Assembly: GCA_022925895.1 (NCBI GenBank)
Contig: JAKSYS010000137.1
Location: 43,802-107,801, forward strand
Origin: Fragilaria crotonensis
Taxonomy: Eukaryota > Bacillariophyta > Fragilariophyceae > Fragilariales > Fragilariaceae
Direction of reading: 5' to 3'
DNA: 64,000 nucleotides
The translations under genes were made by a program, and so were the position numbers. Each line of letters starts with the position of its first letter. The first letter of the stretch is position 1. The notes beneath the pieces were generated by a model that had not been told where the DNA came from, made no database searches, and worked only from the letters and a program-made list of their open reading frames with translations. Below, one piece after another: positions 19,646-31,980 of this stretch.

Positions 19646-21374
19646 ATGAGCAAATCCACAAAAAACCGGTCGAAACGGTCGACCAACATATCGGGCGGAC
19701 TCCAAAAAGAGATACAGGCACTCATTGCGTATGCCTGCTATGATTCGCCTTCTCTGATCCGGCGAGGAGGGTCTCTGGGGGAGAGCGCGATCGAAAACAA
19801 GATGACTTCCATCTTCTATGGAGAAGGTACGAATGGCGCCGACCCAAACTTGATCACGTACGACGATCAGTTTTGCTCGGCTTGAACAAATTCAAGGGGC
19901 TCTACACGCAGTCGGTACATGCGGCCGCAGGAGGGCCAACTTCATCCACTGGAGAAGTGATTCTTTCGATTCCAGCTTTTTACACCGCCACAAGAAGCTC
20001 TTTATCTACGTTGGTGAGGGTTCGATTGATAAGGCGATACTGTCGCAAAAGTCACTGCTTTCGGTTGGAGAAGATTTCGGGCCGCACGCTTCATCGCAAT
20101 GCCAAGACGGTCTTGTGCAATTGCAAGAAGATGATGGCGATTGTAACGAGAAAAGGTTCGCCGTATAGAGATGGAAAGTTTCCATCCGGAACGAACTGGG
20201 AGGACTATATATTGTGGTGCCTCATCGAAATGGGCAAGGAATGCGATCGTGCGGAAGCGGAGAAGATAGATTCTGTTGTCGTCGTCGCCACCAATAGAAA
20301 CGTCGTCGAAGGGAGAAGGCAAACGGACGAGCACGAGGAGGAGATGTTGGATTCTTGGGCGAGGACGACAACGAGCAGAATGATACACCAAGCATACTTG
20401 CCAACTCGAGCGAAGATTCAGACGAGGCGGACCGGTACCCAGATAAGACGTTCTTTCGGTGTGGTGTCGGCTTTCTTGCGTGGGCCCTATGGGGGCACAT
20501 ACCAATCCACAATAGTGCTTGCATGCAATCAGATTCGTTCGGCGACCTCAAAAAAAATGCGTCGGTCGGCAGAAACGTAGCGTCTCGTGCGCAGATGCGC
20601 AAGTTGATGATTGCAGAATGTGCGGCGAGTGTCGATAACCGTCGAGGAAGGAAGCGTCGCGTCACTGAGGATGAAGTGCTGCCTGTGCCTGCACCGTTAG
20701 TCGATTCGTCCAGCAAGTTGATTCTTGCCAAGACGTTGCAATATTTGAACGCCGATTCCTTGGAAAAGGAAAGGCAGAAGAACGCACAATACATGATTAG
20801 AAGCGTTCGTGACAAGTTGACTGCGCGTCGTCGGAACGAGGATTCGATTCTGCGAGAGCTCGATCGATTTGCGAAACATAAGAAGAAGCCTGGTGAGGCT
20901 TTGATCAACAAACGTGATGCGCTTGAAATAGAAATCGCGTCCCTCGAAGAAAAGCTCGACGGGTTGCAAAGTGACGAATGTCGTCGACACAGCGACATGC
21001 TCAAGGAACGAAGCTTGGAGATTCTTGCAACGTCGTCTTCATCGGATGCGGCGACAACGATTGCTAGAAGTGATAACAACAATCAATCCTCCTCTGCGGA
21101 TTCGGCCGATGACGATGAGGATGACGTTGTTGATGTAACTCCGGCGGCGGCCGCGGCGATGCATACGATCGTCAACGAAGGATGGTGTATTGAATGCAAT
21201 ACACCATCAAATCACTCGTGCCGCAAGTGCAAGAAGTGTGTTTGCTCGTTGTGTTGTGGTCAGCGAGAGCTCGAAAATGTTTGGTGGTGCAACGCGTGTT
21301 TTAGCACGCAAACTGTTGTGAATCAACAATTGATTCGCGATGGCAACTACGATTCTGACGAGGAGGACAACTGA
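19646..21374 (+). pseudogene. Harbinger accessory protein gene, frameshifted
   Basis: Coding-like text runs through at least three frames: MSKSTKNRSKRSTNISGG... (from ATG 19646 to about 19880), TCGRRRANFIHWRSDSFDSS... (about 19915-20170), an acidic stretch, and a long open part 20355-21374. The long part has a coiled-coil-like charged middle, an acidic Ser-rich linker and a C-terminal Cys cluster (CIECN, CRKC, CVCSLCC, WWCNACF) that should bind zinc. In this superfamily the second gene usually encodes a DNA-binding partner of the transposase; I saw no clear Myb/SANT motif, so that role is inferred from position. Confidence 0.6.
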
Positions 21375-21442
21375 CGATAGTACTACTACTAGATAGCAAT
21401 GAAATTAGTAACAAATATATATTACGTAATTGATTAGATGTA

Positions 21443-23277
21443 CTACCCAGGAAGGATAGGAACTGGCTTCGTATTTTTTGCGAAGCGCTTCGGCCACTTC
21501 AACTTGTCCTCATGAAAGGCGATGTTGAAATTCTCAATCAACATCGCCCTGAATCGATTAAATTCAATCGACTTCACGCTTGTTCCCGATCGAATCAAGT
21601 GAGCATCATTATCGCCGTCGTCGTCGTCATCGTCGTCGTCACAATCACGTGCATCATCCTCGTGATTCGCCTGAAATCCGAATCGCAAACTATCGAACGT
21701 TCGCAATCTATGACCTTCATTCCCAATAGGATCTACAAGACGTCGAATAGCAGCAGGGATATCCTCGTCTTGGAACTCTCCATCGTCGTTCTCGTAGCTC
21801 GATGGGACACCATCGTCCCATTTGTGCGACAATCCGTCGACATCCAACAAGTGGTTGTGCAAAGCACAGCAAGTCATCCATATGTTGTCGCTTGCTTCAG
21901 TATTGTGGACGCGAATGCCCGTCTTTAGTATCCTCCAACGACCTTTAAGGATGCCAAACGTGCACTCTACGTCTTTCTAAGTGCTTCTAGCCACTGGGAG
22001 AAGCGTAGCTCCGATCGATTGCACGTGTCTTTCATTGGAGGAATCGTCGTCGGCCATCGGAGGTACCCATTGTCGACGATGACGTATGCACCCTTGATCG
22101 TCACGTCCTCTACTTCGTCCTCGCCAGTTGTCACAGTACCAGTATCGTCCTTTCTTCCCTTTTCAACGTGAAATCAACCATCTCATCGAAAGCACCATCA
22201 CGTAGATCGGACATGAACGAATCGAAACGAATGAGAGCCTTGTCGTTCCACCTTCCTGGGTGGCCTGTGGTAGTATGTAGTATCTGACGGCGATGATTGA
22301 CCGTCAGATTATACGTCCTTGTTGTTGCATCTGACCCCATTTTGTAGCCAATGTGCGCTTGTCGAAACGCAGCAGTGACCTTGTCCAACGGAATGTGCGT
22401 CGCGTCGGTACTCCCGATACATCCAGGAAACCCGGCCACCGCATACTCGGACTCGCAACTTCGCAAGTCGGCCGTACTCTGAGGCATTTGCACGAAGCGA
22501 GGGTACAAAAATTTCGCACCATACGTCGTGAAAGCGTGAAAAAAAACAGCGATGGACATCGCGACTTACTTTGGTGGCCTCTTCGATGTCATCAAAAGTC
22601 CACCCCCTGCCCAAGTACCGAAGTGAGCCTAAAAGGAGAAGTTCAAGGGGCGAAACTTTCTTGTTGTTTTGCCTTCCAGTGAAGCCATGATCGGCTTCTG
22701 TCCGCCATCGGTCAAACAAGCCATCGCAATCGTCACCACAAACCCATTCCAACACCTGTATGTATGACACATACGGCAACCTGAACCTCTGTCGGAAAAC
22801 CTTATTCCAAAAAGGGCAGTCCGGTTCAGGATTCTCCACATAGTCAATCCACCAGCTGCTCATTTGGGGGCACACTCTACTCATTTTTCCAGTGGTTGGG
22901 TCGCAATACCACTGCCTCTTCATCTTTCGTCTTTTTTTCCGGCGACCGCGAAATCTCTCACGATGACGCCTGAGGTCTATCGCGTCAAATTCTTTCTGTT
23001 CCTCGTCCTCAAGCTCAACCATACCCATCATCGTTAGCAGAACGTTTCTTTTCCTCTCATCTGCTGCCGCCTGCTGTGCCATGTATTCTTCAAGCTTGTC
23101 GTCGTCGACCCCGCCATCATCATCGATACAATCGTCCTCATTGCCCAAATATCCATCTTCATCCAATAAACCTTCATAGAACGCGTTCAGAGCATCATTA
23201 GTATCCATCCTTCTATGTGGGTTGATGCTATGTTTATAGATGCAATATGATGAAGTCGCCGCCAATGCCGTTGTCAT
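21443..23277 (-). pseudogene. PIF/Harbinger DDE transposase, frameshifted
   Basis: Read from 23277 (or ATG 23208, MDTNDALNAF) leftward. The N-terminal part is acidic, then basic (RGRRKKRRKMKRQ), and reaches SPLELLLLGSLRYLGRGWTF. The frame breaks near 22550 at a run of eight A. The next frame has the first catalytic Asp in GCIGSTDATHIPLD and then YNLTVNHRRQILH. Another break near 22140 leads to VIVDNGYLRWP with the second Asp, and a third near 21990 leads to KDVECTFGILKGRWRIL with the catalytic Glu and then MTCCALHNHLLD. An Asp-rich run near the end precedes the stop at 21443. All three catalytic residues survive in pieces. Confidence 0.85.
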
Positions 23278-23725
23278 TGGAAGGTTGCAATTCTACAAAA
23301 CATCATCCGATGCATCTCGAAAACCCTATTAAGGAATACTTTAGTGATGGGGTTTGTAAAAAATCCGGCTGTTCACAAACGCTCGAAAACGGTTTGTTAA
23401 AAACCCGGATGCACAAAGCGATCAAGCCCGTTTGCGAGGACTTTTTGTGGCTGCAAGGACGATATTTTCACAGAATAGACTACTACGGTTTGTTTTGCGA
23501 GACATTTTGTTGGCTGAAAGCACCGGCCTTAGAGGACTGTACGGTGATTTCTTGGTGTCAATTGATTTTGTGGCTCCCACTACTATGTTTATACTTGTAC
23601 CCTGTAGATATCATACACTGTCATACATACTCGCAGTATTTGCCATCCAAACAGTACATACATGTAGATAGTCATATCCTACTATATTATAAATTAATTG
23701 TGTGCGTGTGTGCGTGCGTGCGTCC

Positions 23726-23917
23726 GTCTGTTACGGAGTATGACCACTCTGGGGTACTGGATCAAATGAATACTGTCTCATACTCGGAGTATCATATGAT
23801 ATATGTCATACATGCACTCCAACTCCGTAAGCGATGTCGGTAAGATTTGCATATACCATATACGTAGTTGCGTCAGTGCGTGCGTCTGTTACGGAGTATG
23901 ACCACTCTGGGGTACTG
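23726..23917 (+). repeat. 34-bp direct repeat pair
   Basis: An identical 34-base block (starting GTCTGTTACGGAG, ending GGGGTACTG) lies at 23726-23759 and 23884-23917, each preceded by GTGCGTGCGT-like sequence. The rest of 23532-24128 has no supported gene. Confidence 0.8.
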
Positions 23918-24128
23918 CACTACTTGCGTATAGTACTGAACTGTACAAACAGTACACACAACCGTGCACAACCCATACCGTACACGTATTCCAAAAGTCC
24001 GACCAATTGGGAGGTACCCACTAGTTTGCTATAAGTTGTTTCGCAGAGCTGTGGCCAATTGATGAGCAACTCATGTTTTGATTTGCAACCACGTTCCATA
24101 TCGACTTACAGAGTAATGGTCCTTCATC

Positions 24129-25588
24129 ATGGGTCGAGGCTTCGAACTCTCGGTTCTTTCTCATGCATTTGTGGCAATATCAACGGCCATTTTGGTTAGT
24201 TGCCTCCATTCTTTTCGATTCTCTGAAATTCAGCTCGCTGATGCTGATATTAAGGAGATTTATCCGACTTCCTTATCGCAGTCAACAGCAACCGTGTATC
24301 AAATCGATCCAATGGCAGAGGCGACAACCTCGTTTCACTCAGTGAGCAGAGCATCAACGCGAATCGATCTCTTCTCGTGTCCTCAATATCGATTACGAGT
24401 CGCCCCCAAGGTCAATTTCATGTTGGGAATGGGTCACAAAATGACGGAAGTCTTGGTACGCCATGACACGAGGGTACTGTTTTTGCTTCGACACTGATCA
24501 CTTCGGCAATGACATGGATCTGTATCATCTGCTCCTCGAACCAGTCTTTCCGGATTGCGGAACAATGTTGCCGAACCGTACCTTGGAACACACCACAATC
24601 AAAGACTTGGAAAAACAAGACATCACACTTCTTGCTGGCAACGATACGGTCGTCCAATGGATTTATCCTGACTCGGGAGAGGTTTGGCCCAAAATCCAAC
24701 AGGAAAAAATGCCTTTGGGACATGGCGATGTACTTGCTTTTGTCCATAGCTTTCTGCGCGACAATAGGTTGGTGGAAGACGTCATATATCCGTGGTATCA
24801 GCAGAAAAAAGAAATCGAAAACGTCTTCTCGACAGACGGAAACACGACGACGGCTAGTGCCACAAATTTGACTGCAGAGAGCGATCGTGGTCACGATGTT
24901 TTTGATAGTCCAATCAAGGTTTTGAGCGCAGCGTTTCATCTTCGAGTTGGTGACTTGGTTCTCGAGGCGTCGGAATCATATTGGCGCAACGTTCTGACCG
25001 CTACGAGGGACATCGTGGAACTTGAACATGGTCCTGGTCACACAGTTCACATCTACTGGGTCTATTTTCGGGCCAACTTTGGTGGTTCATCAGGCGCCAG
25101 GATGCGTGAGAGTCTGTCCCATAATGTGGCCGGAGAATGGCCCTCAGCCTCGCATGCTACCCAAGTCGCAACAGAACTATGTAAGGAGTTTGACAGCGTG
25201 AAATGCTTATGGAAGTCGGGCACGAACATTCTTGAGACGATCAACCTATTTGTTGAATCTGATATTGTGTACGCATCCGGCAGCTCGTTTTCGCAAGTAC
25301 TGTCGCTTTTCAATCAAGGCATACGATTGCTGGCTCTTCCCAAGGAGATACACTACTTTGGTACAGCCACCAAGGGCAGCGTCCACTTCTTACAAGCGAG
25401 TACTACTGCCTACAGTAGTTTACGGTACTATTTTATCGACGGAACCGGTGAGCTCTTTGATGAGCACTACGCTCATCTGCGACTGAGCCCTCCCCATCGC
25501 TCCCATTACCATAGTTCGTGTATACATTTTTCGAAACCTTTCGTCATCGTTTACAGGCTCCATAGTGGCGGATTCACGCTTTGCTTGA
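24129..25588 (+). CDS. Type II membrane glycosyltransferase-like protein (fucosyltransferase-like), one frame break
   Basis: ATG 24129 gives a short cytoplasmic end and one membrane anchor (AFVAISTAILVSCLHSF), as in Golgi transferases. The frame breaks near 24455: removing one G gives MLGMGHKMTEVLYAMTRGY, the G-x-GH-x-x-x-E motif seen before the nucleotide-sugar site of fucosyltransferase-like enzymes. FHLRVGD (about 24937) is the HxRxGD motif and SDIVYASGSSFSQVLS the later acceptor-side motif. A GT-AG intron at 25448-25556 (GTGAGC...TTTACAG) leads to a short last exon ending TGA 25588. The open frame that continues to 26160 is probably accidental. Donor sugar is not known. Confidence 0.65.
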
Positions 25589-25943
25589 TATTAGGTTGTT
25601 CACACTCGGACTCAAAGTTCACTTGGCTAGATCAGGAATCTTTCAGGACCCACCGGAAAGACCGGATACTTAGCTCAAAATGTAACGATCCACACGCCAT
25701 ATATTTCACAAGGGGCATCAAGATTGAAACACCTAATCGGGATTATGTGATCTGTGGAATGTTGTTGTCATCGGCATGGCTGACTTTCTTTCCTGGAGGG
25801 AGTCAACTTGCAACAGCTATTGACATCGTCAAACGCGGCTGTTCCTCTAGGTCATTCATCACCAGGGTAACGAAGTTGTGGGAATGCAGAACCACACTAG
25901 AGTCTACTCCACTCCTTGCAGGACAAATTTGGCAGCCTCCAAC

Positions 25944-28900
25944 TTACCACGGTATCGTCCGCGCTTCTGCGGAGAACTCCGCCAAGTTCCGGCTCCAGAC
26001 AATCATCTTTGTCGCTCGCATTCTCCACAAAAGCCTTCTTTTGCGTGGAATTCTAAGTGAAGAAAGGGGATCAGTATCGTCAGGGTCGGCGTCGTTCTCC
26101 GCCGAGCCTCCTTCCTCAGGTAGCGACGACTTCGCTCGCTCCTTTCGAGGTATCACGTAGGATGCATTCGGTAAGGGGCCCTTCGCCTTCGCAGGGACAG
26201 GTGACTCGATATTTCTGGTCTCTTTGTCCTTATTGAGGTCGCCATCTTCATTGCTGTGCCTACCTACAGTATTTCGTCGAGGTCTTGACGACACAGAGTT
26301 GTCCCGTGACTGCATGGCCGTCGCCATAACCTCCACTTTTGACCTCTTAGGTTGTTTAAGGCGGCACTTCTTGGGGCTTGTACTCTCTTCGTACGCGCTA
26401 TCTTCGTCGAATGAATCCAGGCCGGCACTCAAGGTATTCGACTCTAGGAATTCACTCGCATCCAACTTCGAACCTACAGCATTAGATTCGTCAGCCTCTT
26501 TCCTCGAATGATCAGCGTTCGTGCGCTCCCTACGGTCAGGAAACGATAATGTCTTGCGCTTCCGAATCGCACGCCTCTCCACAGAGTGAAGGGACTCATG
26601 TGTTGTGGCATCCCCAGCACGTGCCTCATCGTCGTTCTTCACTTTTCGAGGCTCGTTCGGAGATGCTGAAATTCCTTGCTCCTTTAATGCATTGTCCTCC
26701 TCTAATTCATTCACAACAGGTGCAGCGACTTCGGATGGAGCAGCATTCGGGGGACGACCCCTTTTCCTCGGCGGCTCTGTGTCGCAGATGTCGTCCAACC
26801 CATGAAGATCGGAGTGCTTCCTTTTTAAACGGTTAGGATCATTCTTCACGACAGATGCGCTTCTACTCGGAGCTTTCTGCTTCGCTGGTTTCTGTTTCAA
26901 CATTTTTTTAGTTTTCAAAAATTCGGAATACAGCATTCCATCCTCGAGGCGCTCGGGTTTCAAGAAATCGTCAATCTCAGCGACATCCGTTTCGAACACC
27001 TCTCCCTCCGGAAGAACTTGTTCCCCAGGTAAACGACGGTCGCCAAGAACAAACTTTGGGGATTTGTCATCCTCGTGAAGAGATGAAGGCGCAGTCTCGT
27101 CCACAACAATCTTTTCGCTTCCCAACCCCAGGAGCCTCGACTTCGACCTGTATGCAATACCTAGCCATTGAACAAAGAAATCAATCTCCAAATTCGTCAA
27201 CGGACCAACCAAACTTGGAGTGTTTAGCACTGCGCGAAGCGCACGTTCCAAAATGACTGTCGGCCCGCTTTCCACTTCATCGTACGATCGATTTCTCAAA
27301 GCAGCGCCGAAAGCGGCCAACCGGCAACGTCTCGCATCTGCACAACGACTTTCTGGGGTGGAATCTACAATCTTGAGTTGTTCCTTCGACATTTTCTTTT
27401 CGTCCTCTCCAGGCTCAATTAGCGGTTCCCAATTAGAACCATATTCGACCCACCACTCAGTCCATCGCCAGGCCCAGCCAAGATAGTTCATGACAACAAT
27501 CGCCGAGTTTAGAAGCCGCGATGCGTGACTAATGCTCATGCTCTTCGTGTCGTCCATTTTCTTGCCTACTCTGAGCTTTTCGAACTCTATTAGATCTTCT
27601 AGTCTTGCTCTGAAAGCGAATTCGCACTTCACATGACGATAGCAATTGATGTGAAAACTTATGTCGCCTCCTGACATGCCAGTGTCGACCTCGAATCCTG
27701 CCTGTCGGGCGCAAGTCACATGGGCATGCGACGCCTTTGATCTATGACCTCGTTGCCTGCAGTTTGAGTAGGAGCATTTCATCTTTAAGCCGTCCTTTTG
27801 GCCGCAAAGCTCGCAACGATTCATGCCGAGAATGAAGCCTTTTCCGTGAGTCATGATTGCATCGCTCAAGTTTACCTCTTTGCGAGCCATGTCAGTTACG
27901 AGTGTGGGGTGCTGCCAGCTGAAGAACTGATGAGTCGATGGGGAGTGTGCACAGAGAACCACCCCTTCGCAATTGAACTTACATTGCACATAGAGCATGC
28001 ACCCACAATCTTTTCTCAAAGAGGGTTTTTTCGTACTCTCTCTGCCGGTTTAGAGGCCATTTCCTCATAGGGGTGCCTCTTGCCATCCGCAACCACCCTC
28101 CTGGCTGAAAACAGAGAATGCACTTCGGCTTTTCTACGTCTGTTCCTGTTGCCTTCGCTTCCTCAAGGTACTTGCACACTTGGCATGTGAACTGCTTCGC
28201 CTCAATATCTTCGTCGTCGAAAGGCAGTTTGCAAGAGTCGCAGAATACTATACCACAGCAAACGCACCTGGTTAGATTCTTTCCCTCGTCTTCAATTGTA
28301 TGGCACACTTCGCATCGAACCCCCTGTAGCTTCCTATTCAAAAGCTCATCAACGAGGGCCTTTTCATTCTCCGGGATGGCGAGAAATTCTCGTCTTTCTT
28401 GTGCTGACAATTTACTAAACGATTTGGGTATTGGTTTCGGCTTCGGTTTCTCGACTTCAGGTTCCGGGGGAAATTCTTTCGCCCACATGCGTAGCTGTTC
28501 AAGCGTGGAACTGTCGGGGGGAGGGACTACGTCGGAATGCTCTGGACATAAGAGAGTCCATGGATTCAGAAGGACTTCGCCGTGACAATTCTCTCCGTGG
28601 ATAACTTCGCATCTTCCGAAGGCTCGAGCGCATGTGACGTGTATCCAGTTTTTACAACCAGGTGATCGGCATTGGTTGAAAGAACCCCTGTCACCTTGAC
28701 ACAGCTGGCATGTAATGCCATGGATACGAAAATTGAGCTTCAGATCAACAACATCCTCGACGCAGTCTTTCTTCCCATTGTCGATAAAGTTCAGACCTTG
28801 CCACTTCGCACATAGTACATGAACCCATTTTGACACCTTGATACCATCCGCATTTGCCGCGTGGGTGGATGTGTCTGTTCTGATAAATGCGCCTTGCTTT

Positions 28901-29643
28901 CGGGGGCAAAGTTCGCAGTTGATTGGAAGTGGCGATGGGGCCAGTTTCAACGCGGCGCCTCTTTCAAGTTGACGCGCAACAGCCAATCCAGCCTCTTCAC
29001 GTCCAAAGTAGCGACATGCAATGCAGTAATAGTCGCCCTCCGGCACTTTTTCGATTCCATAACAATACTGGTGGATCGCAACATTGCAGGCCTCGCAAAA
29101 AAGAATTTGATTGTCAGGAGTCACCTCTCCGTCGCCACAAATTTCACAAACCGCATCCATATCTTGATCGCGTTGCTTCTGAAACGCGATATCTAATTCC
29201 CTGCGCCGATTCAGGACCGCTTCATATTCAATAAGCGTTTGTTCGTCTTCTTTCCGTCGCGAGACGTCATTTTCGTACTGCAATCTCTTGTGGAGAATTC
29301 CTTCCAGAAGAGATCGAAGCTTGGGCTCCGTTTGACTCTCTAAGGACAACAATTGATCTCGTTTTTTGGTCAGAAAATCAAGAATCTGATTTCCACATGC
29401 CCCTGCCTCTGTCGCGTTCTCGTGGGTATCGAACATTCGAAGGACACTCCAATTTGGTATTTGCACAGCGTCACTGAGCTCGGCCTCGTTGTTAGCAGGC
29501 GTAACATTGTGGGGCAGCGACTCGATCTTGTCACCTTGGACGCGTAAACCGAAGCCAAGCGATCTAATTGTCTCGGCGGCACTGTGTGCGCTCGTGGATG
29601 AACGCCGTCTCGACTTTTGAGAATTCGTCGCCGAGCCATTCAT
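25944..29643 (-). CDS. Chromatin reader with two PHD/extended-PHD modules and an AT-hook
   Basis: Exon 1 is 29643-27983 and exon 2 is 27918-25944, with a 64-bp intron (GTAAGT...TTCTTCAG) that restores ALCAIWQHPTLV; the product is 1211 residues. PHD 1 lies at about 164-213 (CEICGDGEV...CYGIEKVPEGDYYC), followed by an extended PHD at ~237-375 (CELCPRKQGAF, HVLCAKW, CQLCQGDRGSF, HVTCARAFG). A second Cys-rich PHD plus extended PHD follows at ~455-690 (CEVCHTI, CILCFQPGGW, CELCGQKDG, HVTCARQAG, INCYRH). This PHD-knuckle-ePHD layout occurs in JADE/BRPF proteins of histone acetyltransferase complexes and in AF10. The C-terminal half is charged and disordered, with an AT-hook (KRGRPP). A nuclear role is inferred. 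Confidence 0.88.
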
Positions 29644-29997
29644 ATATCTCTGACGTTTTCAGCAGGAAGTCTAACAAGCATGCGGAGGTGAACGTTGTTC
29701 TCTTTTGAAGAGTCTGAAGAGAAGTATCTGGAACTTGCGGGGGTGTCTTGTAAAGTAAAAAAGCGTACTTGGAACTGCATTTGTTCAAATCGCACAAAGA
29801 GTAGAGCGAGTGTCCTCGCTCTTGAGGGCAACCATTCGAAAGTACGTGGAGAGTAATGTAGCAACAGCTGGATCCGGAGCATGAGCTAAGCCATAAAGAT
29901 ACCACATGCTCGAGCATGTTCTGAGGGCACTGTCAAGACGACGAGCACACCGTTTTCTTTGACTGTAACATCTTCCTCACCTGTGGAGGTTCGTCCA

Positions 29998-31329
29998 TTA
30001 CCTCCCTTTTCCGTCTTGCCATGCTGACGGTTTTGAGTCTGTCACAAGACTATTTTCATCTCGACCAGATTCTGCAGATTTTGGAAGATCGTTTACAGGC
30101 GGCTGGTTCGTCGATACCTCGACTCTTGCACCGGAATGTGACTGTGGCAATACACCATTCGTTCTCGGGGGAGCCGTCCGCCCGCGCCCCTCAGTGATCG
30201 ATTTGATGTGCAGGGTCAATTCAGATACCTTTGGTTTCTGGATACGCGATGCCAGTGAAGTAACACCATAAGGACCAACAACCTTGGGAGTGGCTTTTTC
30301 TTCCTTATTTTCCCCCTTACCGAACTGGTACCACATGAATTCATACCGAATGGAGTAGGTGTCACTTATGATTCCAAACTCTCCACCCCGATCATCGATT
30401 CTAAACGCGGACGCATCAACCCCCATGAGGTCCTTAGCCAGGTCCAGGCAAGAGCGGGCTAATGACCGATTCCCTGTATTACTGATAGGTGCCTGGTTAA
30501 GAGATTCAATGACTGCACCTGTCTCTTCCGAAAGTGCCTCATAAACCGGATCCACATACCCGAGCAAGGTCTCGTGTCTCCAAATTTGGGGCAGATACCC
30601 GGATGGAGGTATGAGGGGAATGTCTCGCACTAGGGGTATCGTTGCAGGATCGAGAGCCACATAATTGTCGTCTGCCGAATCGACCTGAATCCCAGTAGCC
30701 TAGCGTAGTATGACAGAGGAACGTGTCAGGCTTTCCGAAAATCAAATCCGACCAAACAAACGTCTCACAGACGCTGGCAGCATCTTGCTGGTGCGACGGC
30801 CCACCCACTCGTGGTATATCACAAAGTGGATTTACTATACGATTCGGCTCGTTGTCAACTACAGTGAATGATGCAACAGGCTTCTTCTTCTCCATTTGGT
30901 CAACTCTTTGTTTCGGAGTAAATCGACGTCGGCCTCCCTTTTTACCTCCTCTTACATGTGGTACTCTTTTTTGTTGCTGAGTGGCGTGAGTGGCGTTGGT
31001 GGCAGAAATCAGAGTCGAGACTGGGGCGCCAGCGACTCTTGCAGACGGATTTTTTCCCAGTCTCGTTTTCGAAGGAGCTGACTGTGGCCGTCCCATGGGT
31101 GTCATCTTCGTGGCTCCACCAATTTGATTGGGAACTGTTGCCATCATTTGATTCCTCTCAGTCCGCAAAGCATCAGCCGCTGAACTGGCGAAAGGTTGTG
31201 ATGGTGCCGGAAGGGACAAGGAACAGAAACGTTTTGTTCCACGGCTGAATCGGTATCACACCTTTTCGATGATTCTGAAACATCAGATTCATTCGCCGCC
31301 GATAAATTTGTTACAACACCATTCTCCAT
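29998..31329 (-). CDS. Unknown conserved-looking protein, three exons
   Basis: Proposed exons are 31329-31262, 31184-30758 and 30684-29998, giving 393 residues. Intron 1 (77 bp, GTGTGA...CGCCAG) and intron 2 (73 bp, GTTTGG...ATTCAG) both restore the frame; intron 2 has a weak donor, and a simple frame break is the alternative. The N-terminal half is basic and disordered (GGKKGGRRRF). The C-terminal half is folded-looking: IPLIPPSGYLPQIWRHETLL, then SLARSCLDLAKDLMGVDASAF and SIRYEFMWYQFGKG. I do not recognise the family. It lies upstream of, and on the same strand as, the PHD gene, about 350 bases away. Confidence 0.55.
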
Positions 31330-31423
31330 GGCAGAAGAGACGATAGAAAGGAGAGCGAGGACAGTGATGGCCAGGAGACCGGAGACTGGAGGTTATCCTC
31401 CAACGACATCCGCTAACAACACT

Positions 31424-31590
31424 CGAGTAGTACTCGTACAATGTACTCAGGGTACTCGAGTACATGTATTACTAGTACCATGTACTGGATGGAAGAACCT
31501 TTGCAGTTGTACTTCGAGTAGGGTACTTGTAGAAGGCATACTACAGACTACTCAGTACGACAAGTACCCAGTACATCGTACTCGAATCAG
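31424..31590. repeat. GTAC-rich palindromic tract
   Basis: The tract consists largely of overlapping GTAC, AGTACT and CTCGAGTA words (GTACTCGAGTACATG and similar). Tracts of this type recur in most gene-free parts of the window (14690, 16540, 37900, 41690, 45480) and are nearly absent from its exons. Confidence 0.7.
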
Positions 31591-31782
31591 CAAGTTGCGG
31601 TAATCTTCTTCAAACACAAAACTTGTTCTCAGGTGGAAGCGACATCGGAAAAGGAAACGAGATTTGTTCTGAAAAGATGATCTGTCATATCAGAGAAACG
31701 AAATCAAATCTAATGTGGATGCTGTTAGGAATCCTAAGTACGACATGTATTTGTCGTATTAAAATTGTGGAAAACTCGTCCA

Positions 31783-31959
31783 TGGTCATAACGGAATCTG
31801 CGGAATCTCTAAACATTTCTTGAAACCTCTAAAGTTTTGTCTAAAGTCTCATTCTCTCTAAAGACTTTAGACATTAGTGAGATTCCGTGGAACACTTTAG
31901 ACATTATACAGAGCTTTAGAGGTTTCACTTAAGAGTTTAGAGAGATTCCGTCATGACCA
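31783..31959. repeat. Fold-back repeat, copy A
   Basis: The left end TGGTCATAACGGAATCT and the right end AGATTCCGTCATGACCA are inverted repeats, and the interior has further inverted CTCTAAAG/CTTTAGAG and AAAGACTTTAG blocks. The whole 177 bases can fold back on itself. Copy B is at 32059-32228. Confidence 0.8.
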
Positions 31960-31980
31960 AGGACAGGTGTCCACGATTTT

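Larger units (their letters stand above)
19353..23528. mobile_element. PIF/Harbinger-type DNA transposon, decayed (4.18 kb)
   Basis: The left end starts GGCCGGAGCTTTCAGCCA at 19353. The right end, read as reverse complement from 23528, starts GGCCGGTGCTTTCAGCCA, and similarity goes on for about 10 more bases. Both ends are flanked by TTA (19350-19352 and 23529-23531), the 3-bp target duplication typical of PIF/Harbinger. Inside are two convergent genes, an accessory protein on + and a DDE transposase on -, as is usual for this superfamily. Both genes carry several frame breaks, so this copy is dead unless those are assembly errors. Confidence 0.9.

Noticed and set aside
19873-20580. 235-codon frame treated as an independent gene
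   Set aside because: Only its ends look coding; the middle reads sensibly in another frame, so it is one part of a frameshifted Harbinger gene.
25589-26160. C-terminal extension of the glycosyltransferase frame
   Set aside because: It is better explained by an intron at 25448-25556, and its last part is antisense to the PHD gene.
29564-29917. Minus-strand 117-codon frame upstream of the PHD gene
   Set aside because: It overlaps the first codons of the PHD gene in another frame and has no domain or coding-like composition.
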